DNA from: an uncultured Pseudobutyrivibrio sp.
Lineage (GTDB): Bacteria; Bacillota; Clostridia; Lachnospirales; Lachnospiraceae
Length of the DNA stretch: 18,464 nucleotides
Assembly (NCBI GenBank): GCA_900546435.1
Contig: URCQ01000033.1
Span: forward strand, 1 to 18,464
Direction of reading: 5' to 3'
Both the position numbers and the translations under genes were made by a program. This document shows positions 1 through 7,469 of the stretch, in pieces. Within the stretch, counting starts at the first letter, position 1, and each line of letters starts with the position of its first letter. The notes under the pieces were generated by a model. That model had not been told where the DNA came from, did not search any database, and saw nothing but the letters and a program-made list of their open reading frames with translations.

Positions 1-40
1 AAGTGACATTATCTCAAGAGAATCCTAAGGTGACATTATC
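1..40. repeat. Two 11-bp direct repeats, possible insertion-sequence end remnant
   Basis: GTGACATTATC occurs at 3-13 and again at 30-40, a period of 27 nt, each copy preceded by AA or AAG. Tandem subterminal copies of a GTGACATT-type motif are, as I recall, a feature of IS21-like element ends, so this may be the right edge of such an element lying outside the window. No transposase is visible here, so the assignment is inference; only the repeat itself is seen directly. Confidence 0.35.
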
Positions 41-71
41 ATAAGTTAATAACATTAGAGAGGTTGACACA

Positions 72-100
72 TTGACTTTGCATATTGATTTTGATAAAAT
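72..100 (+). promoter_or_regulatory. Sigma-A promoter of tRNA-Arg
   Basis: TTGACT (72-77), a 17-nt spacer, then TAAAAT (95-100), preceded by TGA (92-94), which gives an extended -10. The predicted start is near 107, about 12 nt before the tRNA. A second TTGACA at 64-69 is 25 nt from the -10, too far to pair with it. Confidence 0.7.
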
Positions 101-118
101 ATACAAGATTTGTATTAG

Positions 119-192
119 GTAGGCGTAGCGTAGCTGGATAACGCATCGGACTCCGACTCCGAAGATCGCTGGTTCGAATCCAGTCGTCTACA
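119..192 (+). tRNA. tRNA-Arg, anticodon CCG
   Basis: A full cloverleaf folds by eye. The acceptor stem GTAGGCG (119-125) pairs with CGTCTAC (185-191) with one G-U pair. The D stem is GCG/CGC (128-130 with 142-144). The anticodon stem TCGGA/TCCGA encloses a loop with CCG at 153-155, which reads the arginine codon CGG. The variable loop is 5 nt, and the T stem GCTGG/CCAGT encloses TTCGAAT. The discriminator is A192. CCA is not encoded, so it must be added after transcription. There is no clear terminator before the next gene. Confidence 0.93.
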
Positions 193-239
193 TTGAAACA
201 CATAGTGTTGGGGAGCAGTTTTTTTGGAGGTGACATATT

Positions 240-1508
240 TTGAAGATGAATGAATTTTTTCAGAAGATAAAAATAGACAAGATTACATCCTTTATAAAAA
301 AGAATGTGAGATATTTTGGAGCAGCAGCGGTATTGGTTGCAATGGTTTTGATCCTTGCCAGATGTACCGATGGTACAGCGTCGGACAGCAATCCGATGGC
401 GGGTGCATACCAGCAGTATGCTGAGAGCGACAACAAAGAGGTCAATGAACTGATTTCAAAATATTTTGAATACTATGCCGCAGGAGATACGGATTCTCTG
501 AAGCAGATTGCAACACCAATCTCAGATGCAGAAGTAAGCTATATTCAGTTCTACAGCCAGTATATTGAGAAATATCAGAACCTCAAAGTATATACAAAGC
601 GTGGTCTGGATAAGAATTCATATTTATGTTCTGTATATTTGCAGATTAAGTTTGCGAATATTGAAACGCCGGTTGCCGGTCTGGATTTCTTCTATGTACA
701 GACGAAAGATGATGGAAGTCTTTACATTAATAATGTGTATGGCTCTTTCAACCAGTCGAACGGAGAGTTTGATATGGATACGGATGTGGCATCGTTGATT
801 GCTACCTTTGAGCAGCAGAATGATGTTTTGGCATTGCAGGCAGAAGTACAGCAGCAATGCAACGAAGCAATGCTTGCAGATGAGAATCTGAATACTTTTG
901 TTAATACAACACTGCAGGATGCAATCAAGAAATGGGCAGCAGATTATAAAGCATCGGTAGCAAAGGCAGCGGAAGAGGCGGCAGCGGCAAAAGCAGCTGA
1001 GGAAGAGGCAGCTGCAAAGGCGGCGGAAGAAGCAAAAGCGGCAGAGGAAGCAGCTGCAGCAGAAGCAGCCGAGGCAGCCAATGCGAAGACAAAGGTTACA
1101 ACAGATAAGATTAATGTGCGTGATGCGGCATCAGAAAGTGGTAATTTATTAGGACAGCTTGCGTCCGGAACTCAGGTTACCTGGTATGCAGATGAAAATG
1201 GCTGGGCTAAGATTGACTATAATGGAACAAAAGCCTATGTAAAGGCAGATTATTTAGCAGATGCAGGTGATGCAAGTGCGCAGCCGGCAACAGAGCCTGC
1301 AGATACATCAGCTGCGTTGTCACAGGGCGAGGAAATTACACTTGCAAATACGGTCAATGTGCGTGAAAGTATGAGTGAAACAGCATCAAAGGTTGCCGTT
1401 GCTTATGCAGGAGAACAGGTTACCGTCATTCAAAGTTATGCAGATGGCTGGACCAAGGTAAATTACAATGGCAAGCAGGGATACTGCAAGACAGAGTACT
1501 TACAGTAA
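240..1508 (+). CDS. Membrane-anchored protein with two C-terminal SH3b domains
   Basis: Function unknown; probably a cell-envelope protein that contacts peptidoglycan. The 422-residue product has a short basic N-terminus, one hydrophobic segment at about residues 26-40, and then an extracytoplasmic part. Residues about 60-190 look like a compact alpha/beta domain (NTF2-like in character, not proven). Residues about 239-284 are almost only Ala, Glu and Lys and should form a long rigid helix with recurring KAAEE units. Two bacterial SH3 domains follow, at about 287-340 and 366-421, each with an INVR/VNVRE start and a GW(A/T)K(I/V)xYNG core. A cysteine follows the membrane segment (LARC), but Arg at -1 makes it a poor lipobox. 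I chose the TTG start because GGAGG (226-230) lies 9 nt upstream; the ATG at 246 would be 15 nt away. No promoter is visible between this gene and the tRNA-Arg. Confidence 0.75.
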   Translation: MKMNEFFQKIKIDKITSFIKKNVRYFGAAAVLVAMVLILARCTDGTASDSNPMAGAYQQYAESDNKEVNELISKYFEYYAAGDTDSLKQIATPISDAEVSYIQFYSQYIEKYQNLKVYTKRGLDKNSYLCSVYLQIKFANIETPVAGLDFFYVQTKDDGSLYINNVYGSFNQSNGEFDMDTDVASLIATFEQQNDVLALQAEVQQQCNEAMLADENLNTFVNTTLQDAIKKWAADYKASVAKAAEEAAAAKAAEEEAAAKAAEEAKAAEEAAAAEAAEAANAKTKVTTDKINVRDAASESGNLLGQLASGTQVTWYADENGWAKIDYNGTKAYVKADYLADAGDASAQPATEPADTSAALSQGEEITLANTVNVRESMSETASKVAVAYAGEQVTVIQSYADGWTKVNYNGKQGYCKTEYLQ

Positions 1509-1531
1509 GAACACGTTTATAGAAACACAGC

Positions 1532-1557
1532 AGGGGCAGTCCATATGGTCTGTCCCT
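1532..1557 (+). terminator. Possible weak terminator after the SH3 gene
   Basis: AGGGGCAG (1532-1539) pairs with CTGTCCCT (1550-1557), with one G-U pair. The loop is itself the palindrome CCATATGG. Only three T residues are in line after the stem, so termination may be incomplete. Confidence 0.45.
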
Positions 1558-1591
1558 TTCGTAGCCTTATGGGGAAATGGAAGGAGCTTGG

Positions 1592-2305
1592 ATGGAAGTC
1601 ACGGAAATCCGACTAAATAAATATCTGAGTGAAGCTGGCGTTTGTTCCAGACGTGAAGCGGATCGTCAAATTGAAGAAGGCCATGTGTTGGTGAATGGCA
1701 AAACGGCAACCAAGGGACAAAAGGTAAAAAAGACAGATTGCGTAGAGTATTGTGGACGAGAAGTGATGGGAACGCCGGAAGCTGTGCTGCTACTTCTCAA
1801 TAAACCGGTAGGAATTGTGTGTACGGCAGAAAAACGGGAAAAGCATAATGTGGTAGATTTTATGGGCTATCCGGTGCGCTTGTATCCGGTAGGGCGGTTG
1901 GATAAAAATTCCAGAGGCCTGCTTCTAATGACAAATCAAGGGGATCTGGTAAATCAGATTATGCGCAGCCGGTATTATCACGAAAAGGAATATATTGTGC
2001 GTGTGGATCGCCCTATAGATGCAGCATTTATAAAGAGAATGGCAGCTGGTGTTTTTTTGCCGGAACTTGATGTGACAACAAGACCATGTAAGGTGGAAAA
2101 AATATCAAAATTTACATTTCGTATTATTTTGACACAGGGATTGAACCGCCAGATTCGTCGGATGTGTCAGGCATGTGGATACCATGTCCGGGATTTGCAA
2201 AGAATACGGATTATGAATCTGACGTTGGATGGCATAGAGGAGGGACAATATCGTCCAATCAAACCAGAAGAATTTGCAGAATTGCAGGAAATGCTCAGAG
2301 GTTAA
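1592..2305 (+). CDS. rluF: 23S rRNA pseudouridine synthase, RluF type
   Basis: Isomerises a specific uridine in 23S rRNA to pseudouridine; the E. coli RluF target is U2604. The 237-residue product has an N-terminal S4 RNA-binding domain (RLNKYLSEAGVCSRREADR) and a RsuA-family catalytic domain. It has LNKPVGIV and the catalytic loop VGRLDKNSRGL, with Asp104 as the nucleophile, and ends with the LNRQIRRMC motif. The segments around LNKPVGIV, HEKEY and LNRQIRRM resemble E. coli RluF more than RluB or RsuA, and the basic C-terminal tail of E. coli RluF is absent. An upstream in-frame ATG at 1577 has no ribosome binding site, whereas AAGGAG (1581-1586) sits 5 nt before the ATG at 1592, so the shorter form is preferred. 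It leads directly into ligA with a 1-nt gap. The exact target uridine is inferred from similarity. Confidence 0.85.
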   Translation: MEVTEIRLNKYLSEAGVCSRREADRQIEEGHVLVNGKTATKGQKVKKTDCVEYCGREVMGTPEAVLLLLNKPVGIVCTAEKREKHNVVDFMGYPVRLYPVGRLDKNSRGLLLMTNQGDLVNQIMRSRYYHEKEYIVRVDRPIDAAFIKRMAAGVFLPELDVTTRPCKVEKISKFTFRIILTQGLNRQIRRMCQACGYHVRDLQRIRIMNLTLDGIEEGQYRPIKPEEFAELQEMLRG

Positions 2306-2306
2306 T

Positions 2307-4304
2307 ATGGATATCAAAGAAGAAGTAAAGGCGTTGCGCCAGCAAATTGAATATCATAGCAATCGTTACTACAACATGGATGCACCGGAGATTACCGACT
2401 ACGAGTACGATATGTTGATGCAACGGTTAAAGCAGATAGAAAAGGAACATCCAGAACTCATAGATGCCAGCTCGCCTACGCAGAAAGTGGGCGGAAGCGC
2501 AAAGAGAGAAGCTGGTGTTTTGGTACGCCACAATGTTCCAATGCTGAGTTTGCAGGATGTTTTTTCAAAAGAAGAAGTCTTGGAATTTGTGCGGGAAATG
2601 CAGGAAAAATTAGACCATCCGGAATTCGTGGTGGAGTATAAGATTGATGGACTTTCGATGTCCCTTCGTTATGAGCAGGGAAAACTTGTTTTGGCGGAGA
2701 CAAGAGGGGATGGCATTAATTTTGGTGAAGATGTAACAGCAAATGCCAAAGTCATAGAGGATGTAAAAACATCATTGAAAGATGCACCGGAATATTTGGA
2801 GATCCGTGGGGAAGTCTATATGACAGAAGCTGCTTTTTCCCATGTGAATGAGACACAGGAATTATTGGGCAAAAAGACATTTGCAAACCCAAGAAACTGT
2901 GCGGCCGGAACTTTGCGCCAATTGGACAGTAAAGTAGTAAAAGAACGCCATTTGTCTATGTTTATTTTTAATTTGCAGCAGGTTACAGGAAGAGAATTTG
3001 CAACGCACACAGAAGCGTATGCATACATGAAATCACAAAAAATCCCAGTCATAGAGGATTATCGTGTATGTTATACAGGTGAGGAAGTATGGGAGGCGAT
3101 ATGCGCCATTGGCGAAAAACGAGGAGAACTGGCATACGATATTGATGGAGCAGTAGTAAAAATCAACCGATATGCGGATCGGGAACTTTTAGGGAACACA
3201 TCTAAGGTGCCTCGTTGGGCAGTAGCTTATAAGTATCCACCGGAGGAAAAAGAGACGAAGTTGCTTGATATAGAACTTTCGGTAGGACGTACGGGGCGTA
3301 TCACGCCAACGGCTATTTTTGAACCGATTCGTTTATGCGGAACATCTGTAAGCCGCGCAACCCTGCACAATCAGGATTTTATCAATGATTTGGATATTGC
3401 CATTGGGGATACCATTGTTGTGTACAAATCAGGAGAAATCATTCCAAAAGTCAAAGAAGTATTGCATGAAAAGCGTCCGGAGGGTGCACATACATTTGTG
3501 ATTCCGGATGTTTGTCCGGTTTGTGGTGCTCCCACTTATCGGGAAGAAAATACAGCGGATATCAAGTGCTCGTCCGCGACTTGTCCGGCACAGCTGGAAC
3601 GTCATATCATCAATTTTGTTGGTCGTGATGCGATGGATATCAAGGGCTTTGGCACAGCATATATCGAGGAGTTGATCCGTCAGGGGTATTTGCATGATAT
3701 CGCAGATATCTATGAATTATCGGCATATCGGGAGGAATTGATCGAAAAAGGAATCCTGGGAAAAGAAAAAAATACAGATAAACTTTTGGGGGTGATTGAA
3801 GCTTCCAAACAAAACGATGCCTACCAATTGATGACAGGACTTGGCATTTCCGGTATTGGAAAAACAGCTGCCAAATCGCTTATGGAACATTTTGGTTCCA
3901 TTCATGCAGTGGCAGATGCATCAATGGAACAATTGGTGGAAGTGAATGATATCGGGGAAATCAGTGCAAAAGCAATTTACCAGTATTTCCATGATGCAAA
4001 AAGTAAGGAGTTGTTAGAACGAATGCAGAAGCACGGTGTCAATATGGTACGCCTTCAGGCTGCCGGTAGTGATGACGTGCTTGCGAACCATACGTTTGTG
4101 ATTACAGGAACTCTCCCTACGATGGGAAGAAAGGAAGCAGCAGAACTGATTGAACTTCATGGTGGAAAAGTCAGTAGTTCTGTTTCAAAAAAGACAAACT
4201 ATCTACTAGCAGGTGAAAATGCCGGAAGTAAGCTGGATAAGGCGAATGCATTAGGGGTTACCGTGCTTACAGAGGAAGAACTTTTACAGATGATTCACGG
4301 GTAA
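2307..4304 (+). CDS. ligA: NAD-dependent DNA ligase LigA
   Basis: Seals nicks in double-stranded DNA during replication and repair, using NAD+ as the AMP donor. The 665-residue product has the full bacterial layout. An N-terminal Ia domain comes first with HSNRYYNMDAPEITDYEYD. The nucleotidyltransferase domain has KIDG with catalytic Lys112. The OB fold contains VGRTGRITP, and a four-cysteine zinc finger uses C403, C406, C421 and C426. Helix-hairpin-helix repeats cover about 440-580, and a BRCT domain about 590-665. An in-frame ATG 33 nt upstream lies within the rluF frame; AGAGG (2297-2301), 5 nt before the ATG at 2307, and the family N-terminus support the start given. It is co-transcribed with rluF by position, and nothing essential is missing. 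Confidence 0.97.
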   Translation: MDIKEEVKALRQQIEYHSNRYYNMDAPEITDYEYDMLMQRLKQIEKEHPELIDASSPTQKVGGSAKREAGVLVRHNVPMLSLQDVFSKEEVLEFVREMQEKLDHPEFVVEYKIDGLSMSLRYEQGKLVLAETRGDGINFGEDVTANAKVIEDVKTSLKDAPEYLEIRGEVYMTEAAFSHVNETQELLGKKTFANPRNCAAGTLRQLDSKVVKERHLSMFIFNLQQVTGREFATHTEAYAYMKSQKIPVIEDYRVCYTGEEVWEAICAIGEKRGELAYDIDGAVVKINRYADRELLGNTSKVPRWAVAYKYPPEEKETKLLDIELSVGRTGRITPTAIFEPIRLCGTSVSRATLHNQDFINDLDIAIGDTIVVYKSGEIIPKVKEVLHEKRPEGAHTFVIPDVCPVCGAPTYREENTADIKCSSATCPAQLERHIINFVGRDAMDIKGFGTAYIEELIRQGYLHDIADIYELSAYREELIEKGILGKEKNTDKLLGVIEASKQNDAYQLMTGLGISGIGKTAAKSLMEHFGSIHAVADASMEQLVEVNDIGEISAKAIYQYFHDAKSKELLERMQKHGVNMVRLQAAGSDDVLANHTFVITGTLPTMGRKEAAELIELHGGKVSSSVSKKTNYLLAGENAGSKLDKANALGVTVLTEEELLQMIHG

Positions 4305-4338
4305 ACTGTGAGATAGAGATAGAAAGAGAGGGCATCCT

Positions 4339-5268
4339 ATGCCAATCAAAACACAAAGCGATTTGCCGGCAAAGGCAATATTAGAGCATGAAAATATATT
4401 TGTAATGGATGAAGAGAGGGCGTTGCATCAGGACATTCGTCCGATTGAAATCGGTATTTTGAACCTGATGCCATTAAAAGAAGACACGGAACTGCAGATG
4501 TTGCGTTCGCTTTCCAATTCGCCACTGCAGGTGGATATTACATTTCTGGCTGTGGAGAGCCATATTTCAAAAAATACATCGGTAAGCCATTTGAATAAAT
4601 TTTATCAGACGTTTCGTGATATCAAGGATCGCAATCTGGATGGTCTGATCATTACGGGAGCACCAGTGGAGTTGCATGACTTTGAGGAAGTGGATTACTG
4701 GGATGAACTTGTTGAAATTATGGAATGGTCGAAAACGCATGTGACCTGTACATTTTACCAGTGCTGGGGTGCGCAGGCGGGCTTGTACTATCATTATGGA
4801 ATTAAGAAGGAAGTGCTGGACCGGAAAGTTTTTGGAGTATATAAGCATAAAGTAGAAAATCGTAAGATTCCGTTGGTACGAGGATTTGATGATTATTTTA
4901 TGGCACCACATTCGAGACATACGAGAATGGATGAAGAGGCAATCCGTAATAATCCGGATCTGATTATTCTGGCAGAGTCAGAGGAGGCAGGAATTTTTCT
5001 TGTTTTATCTACGGACAATAGTCAGATTTTTTGCATGGGACATCCGGAGTATGACCGTCTGACCTTGGATAAAGAGTACAAACGTGATCTGGAAAAAGGA
5101 ATGGATATCCAGATGCCGGTGAATTATTATCCAAACAATAATATAGAGGAACGTCCGTTGTTACAGTGGCGCTCGCATGCAAACTGTTTGTATACCAATT
5201 ATCTGGATTATTACGTTTACCAGATGACACCGTATGACTTGCATTGGCTGCCAAAAGACAAAAGATAA
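4339..5268 (+). CDS. metA: Homoserine O-acetyltransferase, MetA family
   Basis: Acylates the hydroxyl of homoserine in the first committed step of methionine synthesis. The 309-residue product is a full-length MetA. The catalytic Cys142 is in YQCWGAQAGLYYHYG, and the His235/Glu237 pair is in MGHPEYDR. Residue 111, which is known to set acyl-CoA choice in this family, is Glu (ITGAPVE), as in the acetyl-CoA-using Bacillus cereus enzyme; succinyl-CoA-using enzymes have Gly there. I therefore infer that it makes O-acetylhomoserine even though many databases would name it a succinyltransferase. AGAGAGGG (4325-4332) is a good ribosome binding site. It follows ligA by 34 nt, and no SAM riboswitch or T-box can fit between them, so methionine control is not visible here. 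Confidence 0.93.
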   Translation: MPIKTQSDLPAKAILEHENIFVMDEERALHQDIRPIEIGILNLMPLKEDTELQMLRSLSNSPLQVDITFLAVESHISKNTSVSHLNKFYQTFRDIKDRNLDGLIITGAPVELHDFEEVDYWDELVEIMEWSKTHVTCTFYQCWGAQAGLYYHYGIKKEVLDRKVFGVYKHKVENRKIPLVRGFDDYFMAPHSRHTRMDEEAIRNNPDLIILAESEEAGIFLVLSTDNSQIFCMGHPEYDRLTLDKEYKRDLEKGMDIQMPVNYYPNNNIEERPLLQWRSHANCLYTNYLDYYVYQMTPYDLHWLPKDKR

Positions 5269-5271
5269 AAA

Positions 5272-5292
5272 ACTTCCCAATTTCCGGGGAGT
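5272..5292 (+). other. Hairpin after metA overlapping the next promoter
   Basis: ACTTCCC (5272-5278) pairs with GGGGAGT (5286-5292) with one G-U pair and a 7-nt loop. No U-tract follows, so it is not a standard intrinsic terminator. The left arm overlaps the -35 of the downstream promoter and the right arm ends just before its extended -10. Confidence 0.5.
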
Positions 5293-5302
5293 CTGATATA
5301 AT
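5274..5302 (+). promoter_or_regulatory. Extended -10 sigma-A promoter of the Asp23-family gene
   Basis: A perfect TATAAT at 5297-5302 is preceded by TGA (5294-5296), an extended -10. The -35 is TTCCCA (5274-5279; 4 of 6 match) with a 17-nt spacer. The predicted start is near 5309, which leaves a leader of about 26 nt with AGGAGG at 5321-5326. Confidence 0.75.
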
Positions 5303-5334
5303 AACGATAACAATATGTTTAGGAGGCTACCGAT

Positions 5335-5712
5335 ATGGCAGAAGATAGAAAAAGCTTTGTAATCAGAGAGAACGAAAATGGTGGAGTAAATATCACAGAC
5401 GAAGTCGTTGCAATTATCGCAGGACTTGCTGCTACAGAGGTGGAAGGTGTTTCTTCACTGGCTGGTAATCTGACAAATGAAGTGATCAGTAAGGCTGGCA
5501 TGAACAAATTATCCAAAGGTGTTAAGATCGTTACAGAAGAGGAAAACCACGTGGCAGTTCGTCTGGGTGTCAACATCTCTTATGGATATGAAATCCCAAA
5601 GATTTGTGCTCAGGTACAGGACAAGGTAAAGAATGCAATTGAGAATATGGTTGGTCTTGAAGTTACAAGCATAGATATCAAGATCGCATCCGTAGCCGTT
5701 GCCGGGGAATAA
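5335..5712 (+). CDS. Asp23/Gls24 family protein (YqhY-like)
   Basis: The 125-residue product is a single Asp23/Gls24 (DUF322) domain, recognised by the GGVNITDEVVAIIAGLAATEVEGV start and the VAVRLGVNISYGYEIPKI centre. It has no membrane segment or signal peptide. Its place directly before nusB matches yqhY of B. subtilis, where the family is linked to envelope stress and, through the neighbouring accBC genes, to fatty-acid synthesis. Here accBC are absent and metA lies upstream, so that link cannot be assumed. It has its own promoter, an ideal AGGAGG site 8 nt from the ATG and a strong terminator, so it is a single-gene transcript. The family is certain and the exact role is not. Confidence 0.9.
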   Translation: MAEDRKSFVIRENENGGVNITDEVVAIIAGLAATEVEGVSSLAGNLTNEVISKAGMNKLSKGVKIVTEEENHVAVRLGVNISYGYEIPKICAQVQDKVKNAIENMVGLEVTSIDIKIASVAVAGE

Positions 5713-5715
5713 ATC

Positions 5716-5744
5716 TTTTGTTTTATTAGTAATTGCGCTATAAT
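5716..5744 (+). promoter_or_regulatory. Candidate promoter of the nusB operon
   Basis: A perfect TATAAT lies at 5739-5744. The -35 is poor (TTTTGT at 5716-5721, 17-nt spacer). The predicted start near 5751 falls inside the left arm of the Asp23 gene terminator. Supported mainly by the -10 and by the need for a promoter before nusB. Confidence 0.4.
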
Positions 5745-5747
5745 GAA

Positions 5748-5773
5748 GGGTGTCTGAAAAGACATCCTTTTTT
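5748..5773 (+). terminator. Intrinsic terminator of the Asp23-family gene
   Basis: GGGTGTCT (5748-5755), a GAAA tetraloop, then AGACATCC (5760-5767) form an 8-bp stem with one G-U pair, followed by six T residues (5768-5773). Confidence 0.88.
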
Positions 5774-5812
5774 ACCATATTATCATAACGAAACGAGGAG
5801 CGAAAAAGGTCT

Positions 5813-6250
5813 ATGACAATGACGAGAAGACAGATTCGAGAAGAGATTTTTAAGATTATCTTCCAGGCAGATTTTCATAATGAGGATGAGATGAAGGAGC
5901 AGGTGAACCTGTTCTTACAAGATGAAAAAATGCAGGAAGCAGAAACAGAATTCCCGGTAAAAAGTGACCAGGAAATAGAGCAGCAGCAGTACATTGCAGA
6001 GAAGAGCAACGATATTTTTGCACATGTCGAAGAAATCGACGCACTCATTAATGAGGTTGTGGAAGGGTGGAAAACGACACGTATGGCAAAAGTGGACTTG
6101 TCATTGATTCGTCTGGCAGTTTATGAAATTCGCTACGAAAAAATTCCGAAGGGTATTGCCATCAATGAAGCAGTAGAACTGGCAAAAAAATATGGAGCAG
6201 ACCAGTCTGCAGGTTTTGTGAATGGTGTGTTAGCTAAGATTGATGAATAA
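5813..6250 (+). CDS. nusB: Transcription antitermination factor NusB
   Basis: Binds the boxA sequence of rRNA leader transcripts together with NusE (S10) and promotes antitermination. The 145-residue all-helical product has the family start TRRQIREEIFKIIFQADF and the conserved C-terminal part VDLSLIRLAVYEI, IPKGIAINEAVELAKKYG and GFVNGVLAKI. The middle (about residues 30-65) is longer and richer in Glu/Gln than in E. coli NusB. Two starts are possible. The ATG at 5813 is 12 nt after GAGGAG (5795-5800). The ATG at 5819 is 9 nt after AAAAAGG (5803-5809) and would give 143 residues. It is the first gene of a tightly packed operon; its last 8 nt overlap xseA. Confidence 0.95.
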   Translation: MTMTRRQIREEIFKIIFQADFHNEDEMKEQVNLFLQDEKMQEAETEFPVKSDQEIEQQQYIAEKSNDIFAHVEEIDALINEVVEGWKTTRMAKVDLSLIRLAVYEIRYEKIPKGIAINEAVELAKKYGADQSAGFVNGVLAKIDE

Positions 6251-7469
6251 AAATATTTATGGCGTAGGTCAGGTAAATGCCTATATCCATCGGATGTTTG
6301 ATGAAGATTTTATGCTTCGTGACATCCGGATCAAAGGGGAAGTTTCCAATTGCAAATATCATTCGAGCGGTCACATTTATTTTACGCTCAAAGATGCAGA
6401 GGGTGCGATTTCTGCTATTATGTTCCGTGGAAGTCGCGTCAAAGGTCTTCGCTTTCCAATGAAAGACGGAGATCAGGTTGTTGTGCAGGGTTCCATTACT
6501 GTTTATGACAAGGGTGGAACCTATCAGATTTATGCAAAGGAAATCACTTTAGATGGTGCAGGTGATTTGTATGTACGGTTTGAACAATTAAAAAAAGAAC
6601 TGGAAGAGATGGGAATGTTTGACGCTGTCTATAAAAAGCCGATACCACGTTTTGCACAACGTATTGGTATTGTGACAGCACCAACGGGTGCTGCAGTGCG
6701 CGACATTATCCAGATTTCAAAGAGGCGAAACCCACATGTACAATTGATTTTATATCCGGCGCTTGTGCAGGGAGAAGGGGCAGCAGAAAGTATCGTATCC
6801 GGTATTTTAGCACTAGATGCCATGCATCTGGATGTGATGATTGTTGGACGTGGCGGAGGCTCCATTGAGGATTTATGGGCGTTCAACGAAGAAATGGTTG
6901 CAAGGGCAGTCTTTTCCTGTGAAACCCCGGTGATTTCTGCAGTAGGTCATGAAACAGATACAACCATCTGTGATTATGTGGCAGATTTGCGCGCACCGAC
7001 ACCGTCGGCAGCAGCGGAACAAGCTGTGTTTTCCTATATGGAGACACAGGAAATGTTAAATCATAAAACACGCCGGTTACAACAGTATATGCAGATGCAT
7101 GTACAGTCAAGCAGACAACGTCTGCAGGCATTGGAAAAACAATTAACCCTTTTAAGTCCACTGGGACGTTTACAGGAAAAACGACAGTATAGTATGCATT
7201 TAGAAGAGCGTATGCAGCAGGACATGCAAAGAATTTTACAACGATATCAGAGTAATCTGTCGATTTTGTCGGAACGGCTAGATGGTATGTCTCCTTTGAA
7301 AAAGCTGGCGCAGGGATATGCGTATGCTTCGGATATGACAGGTCGATGTGTTTCGTCGATCGAGGAACATGGGCCGGGTGATTTGATGCAGGTGTATGTA
7401 CGCGATGGTATGTTTTTAACAGAAATCAAAGAAATAAATGAGGATGTGGCATGGAAGAAAAAGAATTGA
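6243..7469 (+). CDS. xseA: Exodeoxyribonuclease VII large subunit
   Basis: Catalytic subunit of exonuclease VII, which degrades single-stranded DNA from both ends with XseB. The 408-residue product has an N-terminal OB fold (about residues 1-105) and then the nuclease domain. Visible motifs are IGIVTAPTGAAVRDI, GRGGGSIEDLWAFN (202-215) and AVGHETDTTICD (233-244). A long helical segment follows at about 270-350, which in this family winds around XseB. The ATG overlaps the nusB stop by 8 nt and has only a weak ribosome binding site, so translation is probably coupled to nusB. A TTG directly upstream is less likely to be the start. Its end overlaps xseB by 19 nt, which fits a fixed subunit ratio. 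folD, which separates nusB and xseA in B. subtilis, is not here. Confidence 0.96.
   Translation: MNKNIYGVGQVNAYIHRMFDEDFMLRDIRIKGEVSNCKYHSSGHIYFTLKDAEGAISAIMFRGSRVKGLRFPMKDGDQVVVQGSITVYDKGGTYQIYAKEITLDGAGDLYVRFEQLKKELEEMGMFDAVYKKPIPRFAQRIGIVTAPTGAAVRDIIQISKRRNPHVQLILYPALVQGEGAAESIVSGILALDAMHLDVMIVGRGGGSIEDLWAFNEEMVARAVFSCETPVISAVGHETDTTICDYVADLRAPTPSAAAEQAVFSYMETQEMLNHKTRRLQQYMQMHVQSSRQRLQALEKQLTLLSPLGRLQEKRQYSMHLEERMQQDMQRILQRYQSNLSILSERLDGMSPLKKLAQGYAYASDMTGRCVSSIEEHGPGDLMQVYVRDGMFLTEIKEINEDVAWKKKN

Noticed and set aside
39..236. Open frame on the - strand across the tRNA-Arg
   Set aside because: It is the antisense of the tRNA; its WIRTSDLRSRSP-like peptide is a well-known spurious translation of tRNA genes.
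4305..4338. Methionine riboswitch (SAM or T-box) before metA
   Set aside because: The gap is only 34 nt of purine-rich sequence, and no such fold can fit.
6025..6031. Perfect TGTCGAA (0A box) on the + strand
   Set aside because: It lies inside the nusB coding sequence far from a sporulation promoter, so a chance match is most likely.
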